The notes beneath the pieces were generated by a model that searched no databases, was not told where the DNA came from, and saw only the letters and a list, made by a program, of their open reading frames with translations. This document shows, piece after piece, positions 24,611 to 35,368 of a stretch of 64,000 nucleotides of DNA. Position 1 is the stretch's first letter; the number at the start of each line of letters is the position of its first letter. A program made the position numbers and the translations under genes. Origin of the DNA: Hymenochaete sp. R1 (Eukaryota > Basidiomycota > Agaricomycetes > Hymenochaetales > Hymenochaetaceae); the NCBI GenBank assembly GCA_019400425.1, contig JAFREE010000123.1, positions 1-64,000 on the forward strand, given 5' to 3'.

Positions 24611-26506
24611 TCAAGACAACAGTGAGAAGGTCGAGTCCGAAGTATCTTGTCTTCTCGGCGGAGATCTTTGAGAAGGTTTAAAAATATGACTCGGTTTCGT
24701 GGTCACAGTTGAAGAGCGCATGTTGAGCACTCGACGAAGCTCTTCGTCGATGCGCCACATGCCCTTCACAAAGCCATCTTTGTCCAGAGACGATTGACCA
24801 GGGAATGCGCATTCGTTCCTAGCATAGTTCAATCAGCAACAGTATTTGCAAGTAATCGTTCAACCTAAGCGACTCACCAGATCTCTTTAAGCCTCTCGGA
24901 CGCTAACCGGCTCCTTGACCAAATCACTTTAACAATCTGTCCATCTAATCTATTCCCTTCCAAATCTGCAGCTAAAACTGCCAGATTCAGCTGCTCTTCT
25001 GGATTCGTCACAAGATCCACACTAACGCCCCGCCACCCACGCCGCGGGGTCGTGGGTGTGCTTGGGGCGCTTGGAATAGGACTGTTCCCTGCCGAAGCTG
25101 CGGGAGACATCGGTCGCGATTGAGAACGTGATGGTGATGGTGACAGCGACGACGGAGGCAGTTTCTTCGCGGCAACTCGGCGTCGAGCGTTGATGTTTGC
25201 AAAGAAGATGGCTTCGTAGCGCTTGCGAGCAGCGATGGGAACGGGTGTAGGCCGAAGGAGCTGCGTACAGGAGTTAATGCTCGTATGTGCTGTCGTGACG
25301 GTGCCCATGCTGAAAATAGAAGAGCGATCGGACGCAGAGGTAGTCGTTGCATTGGACATCACAGAAGCTCGGCTCGAGCCTGGAGGAGGCTTGGTGCTTC
25401 GTGAAGGAGGTGGGGGCGGAGGTACTCGTCGGATCGCATTAGGTACTGGGGATGTTGTTTTGGGCGAATGTGACTGGAGAGATGGCGAGGAACGGTTAGA
25501 CGAGTGGGTACCAGTGGAAGCCTGGCGCGATGGATGCCTGGGAGGCTCAATCCTCATGGCCGACAGTGAAAAGTCCTTCTCCCAATCATGCGTCAACGAC
25601 AAGTTCGGACTTGACGCACTCGTAGACGAAACAGTTTCGAATGATGAATTAACGCTATCCTGGTCTTTGTCCCTCTCGACATCAACTCGCAATCGAGAGT
25701 CGCCCTTGTCCATAGGGTAAGCTGCTACAAAGCCTGAAAATGAATCGCTTGCGTCTGTAATGGCTCCGTCAGATGGACCGTCTCCGTCCGATGACAATGA
25801 GACTGAGTGGAAAGACGAGGTGGAGGATGCGGGAATATGGCCTTGTCGTTGGCGAGGGGTGAGCCCTGCAGAAGGGGGTGGGTAACTGTGGTTTACTGTC
25901 AATGTATTTGGTGTTGGACTCTTTGCAGAGTGAGAGGATGATATAGAAGTGGATGCCACCGAAGTTTGCGAGGCCGCTCGGGGAGGAAGAGCAGGAGCAG
26001 CCAAGCTGACGTTTTTCTATTCAGGTGTCGCAAAGGGGAATGAGCAATGCAGGAGGTGGTTTTGAAGTCAGACTTACCATCCCATTGAACACTCCAGTAT
26101 TGTACTGAGGCGAATTAGATCCCATTGGTCTGTCTGTCACAATCCAGTCCTTCAAATCGATTAACGAGCCCATCTGCGCTGGTTCGGGGACGGAAGGCGA
26201 GGGTGGCTTCTTGCGGGGCTTGCGAGGTACATAGGGAACGTTGGAGGGGTTAATCACGGTATACGACGCAGCGGTTGGTGAGATAGGTTCTCCCAAGAGA
26301 TCTGAGGAGGTGCTTGATGTCGAAGAACCTGTAAATGCAGGAACCGCTGCGCGAGCTGTGAGGGGCGGATAGCTCGGTCGACCATGACTGCGGCCTGGTA
26401 TTGGGCTGTTCCCATTGGGCGACTGGCGTTGTCCACCACCGGCACCATTATTGCTCAGCGACTCAAACTGTCGTATCCTGTCTTGAAGGGCCGTTGTCGG
26501 TGTCAT
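24611..26506 (-). CDS. IRS4: EH-domain protein, Irs4/Tax4-like
   Basis: Three exons (26078-26506, 24878-26016, 24611-24818) encode 591 residues. Most of the protein is Ser/Pro-rich and disordered, including a run of prolines (VPPPPPPSR) that could bind SH3 or EVH1 domains. The C-terminal part, about 420-570, is an EH domain interrupted by an Arg/Ser/Pro insertion: AARKRYEAIFFANI, LAADLEGNRLDGQIVKVIW, LASERLKEIWNECAF and LDKDGFVKGMWRIDEELRR, the last holding the EF-hand-like loop. This layout matches fungal Irs4 and Tax4, which bind the phosphoinositide phosphatase Inp51 and affect PI(4,5)P2 levels, rDNA silencing and autophagy. Function here is inferred from that family. The start is the first ATG; it is divergent from the DUF4246 gene, 250 bp away. 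Confidence 0.85.
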
Positions 26507-26756
26507 CTTTCAGAGAGGAAAGAAGCCCACGAACAAAAATTAGAAAATGAAAAGGAGAGGAGAGGAGAGGAAATAAAAGTTGGCCGACGCTGCCGTTGTT
26601 AGAGAACAAGGATCGTCGTGCGCGCTCACCACCCAGTCTGTGCGAAAGAAACGCTCCTTTTGGTTACCATCCTTTCTTGTACTCCTCCTGCTATTTGTTA
26701 CACTACCACTACAATGTTTAAGAATTCACGCGTTGGCTACCAACACCCTGCCATCG

Positions 26757-28591
26757 ATGGCAGACAGTTCTCGTTTGGAGTTGGAGAGAAACCTCGAACA
26801 GTATGCACCATTCAATATCTCGCTCGGGGTCACCACCCATCACCGTACAATATTCCAGCTGTGCGAACTGGCTATGACGAGGCTATCCGCTGAGATACGC
26901 TCTCAACCTGACTGGTGGAAGAAACACGCGAATGAAGAGTTCAGGAAACGTTGGTTTGAAGAGGCTCAGAACAAGACGTGGCTAGTTGGACCTGTTTCCA
27001 ACGACATCAGAACGGGACTGAGTCAGCACCAGGTTCGTTCAGACCTGCGGGTTCGCAAACCATTTGTATTTACACAATGCCGGAATAGATTGAATATGTC
27101 CTTGACGAGCTAGGAGGGTACGCAGCATTTAGAGACGACAAGAGTGGAACGTACGTCCTCCTCATTCTGCCTAAACACCCGTTCCTTACCTACTATAGCC
27201 AGGTTTCATGCTTTGATCGAATCTGGGAATCAGACCAACTCACGACGGAAGACGAGCGCCTAGAAATTTTTCGACGAATCGGGGACTTTTGTCGAGCTGA
27301 ACCACCCAAAACTCGCGACGTGGTAATCGACCCGTACCGTTGTAGTTATATACGGTATCGGTCCTATCTTGGAAAGCGCCAGATCGGCATCGCTGCTGAT
27401 CTTATGGACGTCTTTACCCTCAACTGGACATACCTGTCTCTCCCGACCCCAGTGCGTATCTCGGAGACACCTTGCAGGGCAACCTTTCTGTCATATGTCA
27501 ACAACTTAAACCCGGACATTTACTTAGGGCTATATGCTTGTCTGCAACGACTTCTGGGACAGTGTGTTGAAATGTTCGAGAAGACCCTGACGTCATTGCA
27601 TCGAAGTAACCCGCTACCTCAGCGGATTCAGGGAACATACAAGTATCGAGAGTGGGACGAACCGGATTCTCCCGAAGATAGCGATGAAGAAGCTTGGGAA
27701 GCATATCGTCGTGACTATCAACAGTGGTCTCTGCATAGACCCATTGTGCAACCTGATATCCCTGAGGAAGGTTATCGTAAAGGTAGTCTACGGTTTGGAC
27801 ATAACATTTCATTCAAAGAGGGAGCAAAGCTTTTGTTCATTCACAGAGTTACTCGCATAGATCTCGTACGTCCCTTCTTGCCATGATTCATCGCACCTGA
27901 AGTCTAATTCGGTCTGGAGAACGAAGAGAGACTTTCAGTGCCAGACGAAAATTGGCATGTAGAGGGGAGTGAAGCTGAACGCGTCGTTGCATCTTGCTTG
28001 CATATCGTTTCTGCTGTAAGGCTGTTCCTCTCAATACATGTTTCTCTCCTCTCACGCAAAGCGCAGGAAGGCATAGAGAACGCAAAAATACATTTCCGTA
28101 TGGCTACGACCTCCCCCTCGGAAATTCTACCCGTGCCCCATGATGTAGGAGCAACCCTCCGAACATGGGGCTTACAGAACGGGGACGAATGCAACCAGTT
28201 CCTAGGCAGCGTCCCTATGCGCTCCGGTCTTACCATCTCCTTCCCTAACATTTACCAACGACGCATTACCGACATCCGCCTTCGAAAGGGTCTCACCTCA
28301 GGCGAACTCGTTATCGTCGAATACCACCTCATCGACCCGGAGATCCGACCCATCTTCTCAACGGGCGACATCGCACCCCAGCAGCACAGTTGGATCTACA
28401 GTGCGGTCGAACGAGCACTGAGGTGGAAGTTTCCTCCGGAGATAATAGAGAAGATTATGGCTCTTGTCAACAGCACGTTTACGGAGGATGAGGCGGATAA
28501 ACACCGGGAGGGCATGGCACGGGAGAGGGAGGAATTCAGAAAAATCAATAGTATGGATTACTTTTGTTTACCTTTCCGCATCGATACGTGA
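26757..28591 (+). CDS. DUF4246-containing protein of unknown function
   Basis: Five exons (26757-27032, 27089-27150, 27199-27865, 27920-28015, 28067-28591) encode 541 residues. Segments typical of the fungal DUF4246 family are IEYVLDELGGYAAFRD, TFLSYVNNLNPDIYLGLY, ENWHVEGSEAERVVAS, SFPNIYQRRITDIRL and DPEIRPIFSTGDIAPQQ. The family is widespread in fungi and has no assigned biochemical role. An earlier in-frame ATG at 26580 would add a hydrophobic N-terminal stretch but looks like leader sequence. The true C terminus may differ: an intron from 28550 to about 28620 would replace the last 14 residues with a short tail ending at 28662. The acceptor before NEERLSVPD (27920) was chosen to avoid stops. 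Confidence 0.8.
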
Positions 28592-28674
28592 AATACGTAC
28601 GCATGAGTATGAAAATGTAGGCGCCCTGTATAACCGGATGGTATCTACCTTTTCCTGCTAGTTGCATCTGTTCC

Positions 28675-28692
28675 AATAATAATAATAATAAT
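28675..28692. repeat. (AAT)n microsatellite
   Basis: Six consecutive AAT units lie just downstream of the DUF4246 gene. This is an ordinary trinucleotide repeat with no evident function. Confidence 0.8.
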
Positions 28693-28775
28693 TTTGGTGC
28701 CTACGTTTTCCTGCCTAGTTGAACTGATAAAGTCATTGGAAAGGTTATAGTTAAACATATGAGAAGAATGATTAA

Positions 28776-28849
28776 TGCCCCGTGGCTTAGTTGGCTAAAG
28801 CGTGTGACTGTTAATCACAAGATCGAGAGTTCGAGCCTCTCCGGGGCAG
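28776..28849 (+). tRNA. tRNA-Asn (anticodon GTT), copy 2
   Basis: This 74-nt tRNA is identical to the gene at 21712-21785 but lies on the plus strand. The acceptor stem TGCCCCG/CGGGGCA, anticodon loop CTGTTAA and T arm GAGAGTTCGAGCCTCTC are complete, and there is no intron. Identity stops within a few bases of the mature tRNA ends, so there is no larger duplicated block. Confidence 0.97.
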
Positions 28850-31800
28850 TCTGTCTGTCAACCCGAAGCTCTTTTTAAAGTCCGTAAAGTTCGAGTTGGT
28901 CTTAGTGTACCTGCCTTATGATAAAAGAGACTACTTCTGAGCAAGTATGGCTTGTACATATTGGTCTTTCAAGATGTAGTTGATTATACTGTTGTAGACG
29001 GTGGACTTGACCCAAGCTGACATTGAGGGTCACTAATCGAGGGTTTCATTTTTACACAACCCTCATTTTGTACAATAACCATATAATTGGTAATACTAGA
29101 TAGTCAACGATAAGTAAAAGAGGTTACGAAAGAAGAAGGGGGGGGGGGGGGGAAGATGCTTCATTCTACGAAATGTCTGCACTTCTTCTTAGCTTTTCAC
29201 GATAATTCCCACCTGAACAATATTGATCAATGTGTAAGATTTGTGCCCATCATCAAACCCCAATAAAGATGCTAGATGTATTTGGAGCATGCAAATCGCT
29301 GTTATATGGCTGGGTGAGATGGTGTTCAATGCTGCCGAAGCAGATGCACATATGAGCACCGAGTACGGATTGGACACCATGGTGGCAGAACATGACATGA
29401 AGTAATTCTCTCGCTACATCAGCCTTGACAAAGTAACGAGCGGATGGGCAGATTGTGATTGCGGGTACCCGAGAAAATCAGTATGCGCGCGTTAGGAGAG
29501 TGAGCGACAAGGCTTTTCAGCAGGCGTAAGCGAGCCGGGTCATCCTGTGAGTTTCTTCAATGGAGAAGAGGATACGGATGTAGTCTCGACCCATGATTTG
29601 CATCCGTCCATGACCGTATCCATATTTCGGGGCAGTTGTTATCTAATTCGTACCGAGCATTAGCGCCGAGTCCGAATCCGTAAGCTTTTCTGAGATAGAT
29701 AAGCAAGTCGGCCCAGCAAGCCCAGAGCGCGGCAGCAAAAACACCACCCAGTGCTTGATAACGAATCCCGAAATGATCACGATATCGACGTTTATGGACT
29801 TTCTGACATCCAGATCTCTGTCGGACAATCTGACGTCCGAGCGGGATGACCATAACTCATTAAGAATGATGCTATAGCACTAGTAGTTTGCATCTAGAAG
29901 CGGTCGAGTGTCCGATATTGATAAGAGAAAGAGGCGGGATCGCATTCGAGAGGTGCGCCGAGCCGCATCACGTAGATAAGCACTTGTGACTCGTACTACT
30001 ACTGTACTACGCAGCAGACGTCGAAGAGGGTCGGACGTTGCACCGGTTTCAAGTTCGGGTGATCTCGAGGCCAAGGGGAATTGATAAGGGTCGGCTCGAT
30101 AAAGAAATGCCAAAGGAGTCTCGGGGTACGGAAGCAGCCTGCAAAGCTGACTGGGCGCGTCAGTAAGACAACAATCGGTGTGGCGTCAATTGTCGCCACC
30201 ATTCCTGGAATCAAAAGGAGCGCGTCCTTTGACCTTTCGTCAGCAAAATAAAGAACGCATGTCAGTAAGATAGTTACTTAGGAGACCTGAAAAGATCTCA
30301 GCTGTGCACCGTTCCCTTCCCGGCGTCGAAACGTCAGAGTGCCAGTGGCTAAAGAAGAATAAGTACTATAGCCGGTCTTCGATCTGTCATCATTTGTGGC
30401 TGGCGGAAGGATGGATGGCGTCGTCATCGTCCACTAACACCATCACCACCATTCGATGAGAACAGTGAGCACTCAGATGCCAGCGATGACGTCCCGCGAG
30501 AAGCCGAAGCACTCTAGAAAGGGGCTGGTTTCACATCGGAACTGCTGCTAGAAACACTACCAGGCCGCATTGATCCCGGATTCAAGCTGCCAGAGCCTGT
30601 GCTTCTTTAGCTTCCGCACCGAAGATATAAACAAAAGGTCCTATCAGCCTATCTCGGGCGCCTGAGAGACCCGAACCCGAAACCGGCGCAGAGGAACCTG
30701 GAAAATGTGGCGCGCTTGAGGGTTTATCTACGGTTTTAGGACTGAAAACGAAGCAATGTCAAAATCCGAGAAGTGCTAGTGTATTAGAAACACCTTACCC
30801 GGTCCGAAATAGTAGGGAGAAGAGAATGTCGTCGAGTGAGTGGACAAAGTTGCGGTCATTGGATGTTCTGGCTCCCGAGCGGTGGCATCTGTCCGTGTTT
30901 GTGCGCTGTTCGTTCTCTCACTAATGAGTCTCAGAGATCAAAGTAAAGTTCAGGAGGGCAACGTTATTCGCTCGGTGCCTTTTCCCAGCGCTCGCTCGTG
31001 TGAGAGAGCCTGTTTAGAAGTCGATCCCCCTGTTTTCCCCTTCATCTCCCACCGCACCTGTAGCCTGCCGTAAGAAGGGTCAGAGAAATCGCGGCAAGAA
31101 CGGAATACCCAGCCGGAAATGGGATACAAAAGATCGTGGAGGTGTCAGCTAATCAGCCGTTGAATTGCACAAGGTACGAGAAAGAGCGAAAAGTGCTGCT
31201 TCGGAATCCTATGTGGGTCAGTGAGATTTGTTGATCGAATAACTGAAATACGTTCGTCTGGGGTCCGGAAAAGAGAGTTAGCCACCGCCGAGATGGAGGA
31301 GAGGAACCATTGGATGAACACCGACACCGCAACTCTCCGGGAACCTAGGGTATCTCGCTCGGCTTCTTCTCTCTCAAGAGAACCAAAAAAAAAATCAAAA
31401 TAGAACATGGAAACGCATTAAAAGAATAATACAAATGTGATCGTTTGCGTAGATCTTCCCTCCCAACAGCGAAATCAAGCAGATACTGTGCGCTGTGTGT
31501 GTTTACTCGGAAGATGAACCACAAGCGGTGAATTCCGGATTTGAATTGTTCCTCGCTGGTTGAGTTCCAGAAAGTTTGGGAAGGAAGATACTCTCGGCTG
31601 GTTCCCGGCATCCTGCGATGGACCATTGAAGGAAGGTGTGACCGACGAATTAGCTGAGTAACTACTAGCTGAAATGATAATATAAAAATTTAAATGAATT
31701 TGAAATAAAAGAAAAGTCGATCAGGGCCCTGTAAGTCTAAGTACTTAAAGAAGGGATAAAGAAGCGCACGTGAGAGGCCGAAGGACTGACTGCTGACTGG

Positions 31801-33649
31801 TTGTTGACTGTTGTTGGTCAAGACCCGTGGGCCTCTCAGTTTCAGTCTGATTCTGAGACATGAACAACTTGAAGTCAGAGTTGTGATGAGAGACACGGTC
31901 AATTAATATTCTTGTCCATCATCGTCGTACACACGTGTCAGCACACAACGAACGTGAGCCCAGTTCGTCCTTTCGGCCGACATTCCCTAATGACCCCAAA
32001 CCGAGATCGCAATTCCGACACAAGAGGACAAGAATAGTCGCCGAGCTGCGTTCTCGAGCGCCTTTCCCGCCCCGCTTCGTTTCAGCCGGCCGGGATGAAC
32101 ACGAAATTAGATTAGACATCGCGTGTCGTGCGAATCGGTAAAGGGGTGGCAACGGGCAACCCCGACGAACTGTTCATTTCATACAAGGATTTCCCGCAAA
32201 GTGAGAAAAGAAGTGACTGAGTGAAAGGAATTAATATTAATATTGTGTGCCGTATCCGTGCCCGGTTCTGTGGCGGCCGATGGCGTTTTCGAATTTCGGA
32301 CGAACGGCTGCACGAGGCTCACGGCCGGTGAATCCACAAAAAGAAGAAGCGATGGGGCTTCTTAGGACCATAGAGCGTTGGGAATGCAGTGGCTAGAAGA
32401 GCAAAGAAGCGACGACAATGGCATGGAAAGACAGACGAAGTACTCGATGGAGTCGACCGCTTTCACGCACGCACGAACCCTCGAATATTCTGGTAGCTCG
32501 TCAATCGAAATTCGGAGATGATGATGATGGAGAAGTTCCAAAAAAAAAAAGAGAAAGGTGAATGAAATATCAAGCCGAAGGGAAGTGGTGCGAACGTGCC
32601 AGTACTAGTGTGCGTGCGGGAGCGGCTACGGCATATCATGATTTGACGCATGACCGCTGCGGTACGCCGGTGCTGAATTTTCGAGTTGGCTCGGATTGCT
32701 TCGGTCAATAAGTACAGTCCAAGCACGTCCATCGGATTCGGGTCCTCGGACACAGTCGTGAGCTATTCGTGTCGAATCGCGTCGTATCGCAAGCTTATGG
32801 GTAGCCGCCAAGAAGGTGGGTACAATGGACATATAGGCATGGATGATTATGAGGGTACACACAGGCCAGACCTCCAGGCCAGCAGTCTCTTTATCCGACA
32901 GGATTTAAAGTCAACTTACCGTGCGGTAATGGGTGCGGTGCTCCCTGCTTCCGCCGAGCCGATAAGAAAATAATCGAAGCGAGTCAAAAAGGAAGAAGGG
33001 GGACAATCTTGTTCATTGACATACTATCACACACGGTCGTGGCAATTTCTGCATTGTGAGAAGGAAAAGAACATATAGGTGTATCTGGATCGAATCGCCG
33101 ACGCACTCCACCGAACCCGGATTCAGGATGTTGTAAACACTTGTGTATGTGTGTCAGCGTCAAAGTTCACTTATAAATAAATTGAGGGTGCGTAAGAAGG
33201 AGAGCAAAGGAGAGTGATTACGGGCGTGGATGACGAAACGACAAGAGAAAAGATGACTGTATGCGCTTGAATTGCGTTTGTTTGACGGGACGCGGCTTGC
33301 GAATACGGCAGCGGACAAGAGAGGGTGAGACCATTTCCCGGCTGGATTACACCCATCCACCACACCAGCACAGTCACTCCTGTGCTAAGGGAATCGATGG
33401 TGTGATTTGATGACATAATATGAGTCATTCCTAAAATGAGAAATACGATATGATTAAATGCGAATATCTCAATTAGGAAGGAAGCCAGGCAGACTTATAA
33501 TCCCCTCTCCTTCCTTCTTTCAAACTTGTTCCCGTGTCCCCCTCTCATAGCTTCACTTTCCCCTCTTCTCCCTGTGCTCTGCTCACCGTCCACGACGACG
33601 ACGGCGACGGTCTTTCTACTCGTTTTACCGCCTTTCGCGTCGTTCTCGA
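28850..33649. other. Gene-poor region of about 4.8 kb
   Basis: I could not assemble any gene here. Minus-strand frames near 29557-29853 and 29999-30214 have hydrophobic stretches, but they do not join into a continuous protein and match no family I know. A run of 15 G lies at 29138-29152. There is no terminal repeat, transposase or reverse transcriptase motif that I can see. The right end (33480-33649) is pyrimidine-rich and forms the leader of the Ecl1-like gene. The region may hold regulatory DNA or noncoding transcripts. Confidence 0.45.
29138..29152. repeat. Poly-G tract, 15 nt
   Basis: An uninterrupted run of 15 G lies in noncoding sequence. Such runs are prone to length error in sequencing, so its exact length is uncertain. 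Confidence 0.8.
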
Positions 33650-35368
33650 ATGTTTGACGATGCGTGCTTCACCTGCGGTACTCCAGTCGATAGTGGGTAC
33701 GGACATCTCCTTCCTAATTCATTTAGTCTTTCCTGACCCTTTCGCTGTCCCTGTAGGCAAGCCTACTGCTCCGACGAATGCGCCTACCAGGATGCTGGTG
33801 CAGATGTCTCGAGTTACAACGAACATGGTCTCCAAACTCTGAGCTCTTTGGCCGCACCACATCAATTAAAAGAATCCGGAAATGCAGCCCAGCATATGCA
33901 CATCGCTAACGGTCGCATCCTCCCCTTTGCTCTTCACAATCCCCGCCCGGAGTTCGAGTCGCCGATCGCCCAGTTCACGCGTGATTTTGCTCAGAAATGG
34001 CCGATTGCCTCACGCAAGAGAGCGTCGCACGCCGGCTCCGAGGCGAGCTCCGAGTTCTCGACTCCGAGTGCCCCGCCTCTTACCGATGACGACGATTCTA
34101 TGTCCGACCCTGAGTTCACTCTCGATGCCCAGGCCGACACTGCGTCTGGTCGCCCTCCGTTGTCATATGCTCGACGTCCATCGGCGACGAATACAAGAAG
34201 TACGGTCAAGCCTTTCACGTCCTCCACATCTTCAGCTACTCCTTCCGTTTCAACTAATAAGGTACAAGAGGCACAAGTTGGTTCTTCTCAACAAGAACAG
34301 CGTGACCGCACGCCAAGTCAGACTCGCCGCACACGGCATGCGCTAGCAGCACTAGACGACGTACGGGAGCTCTTGTACTCGGATGACCTCGACAGAAGTC
34401 GACATATGGAACACGTTCGCCCACATTCCTTTATGCTCCCACGAGCTCGTCATGAGGAGGAAGAAGTTCACGAAGCAATGCAGGGGGCAGATCTGGATGC
34501 CAGTTATGCGACGCTGACAAAATTGAGCTTTGCGAAGAAGGCTTCAGAAACGATTCGTTCACCGAAGAGTCGCCGGCCACCCACGCAGAAACGACCACGA
34601 GCAAGTCTTCCGGCCTATTTCAATCTCACGAAGTTATCAATGCCTCTTTCCGGGGCCTTGGCATCGGAAGAAGCTTCAAGTTCGTCAGCGGCTGGTCCGA
34701 ATCTTTCACGACTTGCCCACAAAACGCCGGCCACTGTAGCTTATTCTGACATGTCATCTACAGCGACGCTGTCGGGAAGTGCTCACACGAATACTATGAT
34801 AACTATCCAAAACGTTCGCACAGACACAAGTAGCACGCCACCAACTCAAAATTCTCCCCACCGCTCCCACACTCACTCCAGCGGTTCTCGTTCCGGCTCA
34901 CCGACTCCTGAAAAATCCGGTTCCAGGATCCGTTCAAATTCTTCTGATTTCCCCGCGTCCTCATCCCCAAATTCGCGGGCCCGGACGTTTGCGGTGCCAC
35001 TGAATGATGGCGAGGTCTCACAACAAGCGACACTGACATCCCGCGATATCATTATTCCTCAGCGAGCGGGAGACGGAAGCGCAGACACCCCGCGCGGAAG
35101 GACTCGATCTCGTTCCAACCGCACTCGCTCGAGGAGTCGCAGTCGGACGCGGGATCGCGCGCAGCGAGCTCACTTCGGTGGTTCGCCCCCCTCTGGGCTT
35201 CACATGGCTGCTGCGATGGCATCACGAGGTCGAGCACGTCACAAGGGCATGCATCTTGTCTCACGCGGGCGTCGAGAACGGAAGGACCAAGTCGTCAACG
35301 ATGACAGTGCTTCCGTACTGGGACGGCCGGTCGGGGCTGAAATCGACTGGCTGTCGGGCTTTGCGTGA
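33650..35368 (+). CDS. Ecl1-like zinc-binding protein with long disordered tail
   Basis: Two exons (33650-33696, 33757-35368) encode 552 residues. The intron falls inside the N-terminal zinc-binding module: CFTCGTPVDSG joins QAYCSDECAYQD, giving the C-x2-C ... C-x3-C pattern of the fungal Ecl1/2/3 (life-span regulatory factor) family. Ecl1 proteins extend chronological lifespan and respond to starvation and zinc in yeasts. The remaining roughly 500 residues are Ser/Pro/Arg-rich and disordered, with an Arg-Ser repeat zone near 455-475 (RTRSRSNRTRSRSRSRTRD), far longer than yeast Ecl1 (under 250 residues). No other domain is recognisable. The ATG at 33650 opens directly onto the cysteine module. 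The gene stands alone, flanked by 4.8 kb and 3.1 kb without genes, which suggests extensive control sequences. Confidence 0.75.

Noticed and set aside
26580..26756. Upstream ATG adding a hydrophobic N terminus to the DUF4246 protein
   Set aside because: The hydrophobic run comes from a pyrimidine-rich leader (CTTGTACTCCTCCTGC) typical of promoters; family members do not need a membrane anchor.
29557..30214. Hydrophobic minus-strand frames that might be a membrane receptor
   Set aside because: Exon joins could not be found, frames are interrupted, and no receptor signature is present.
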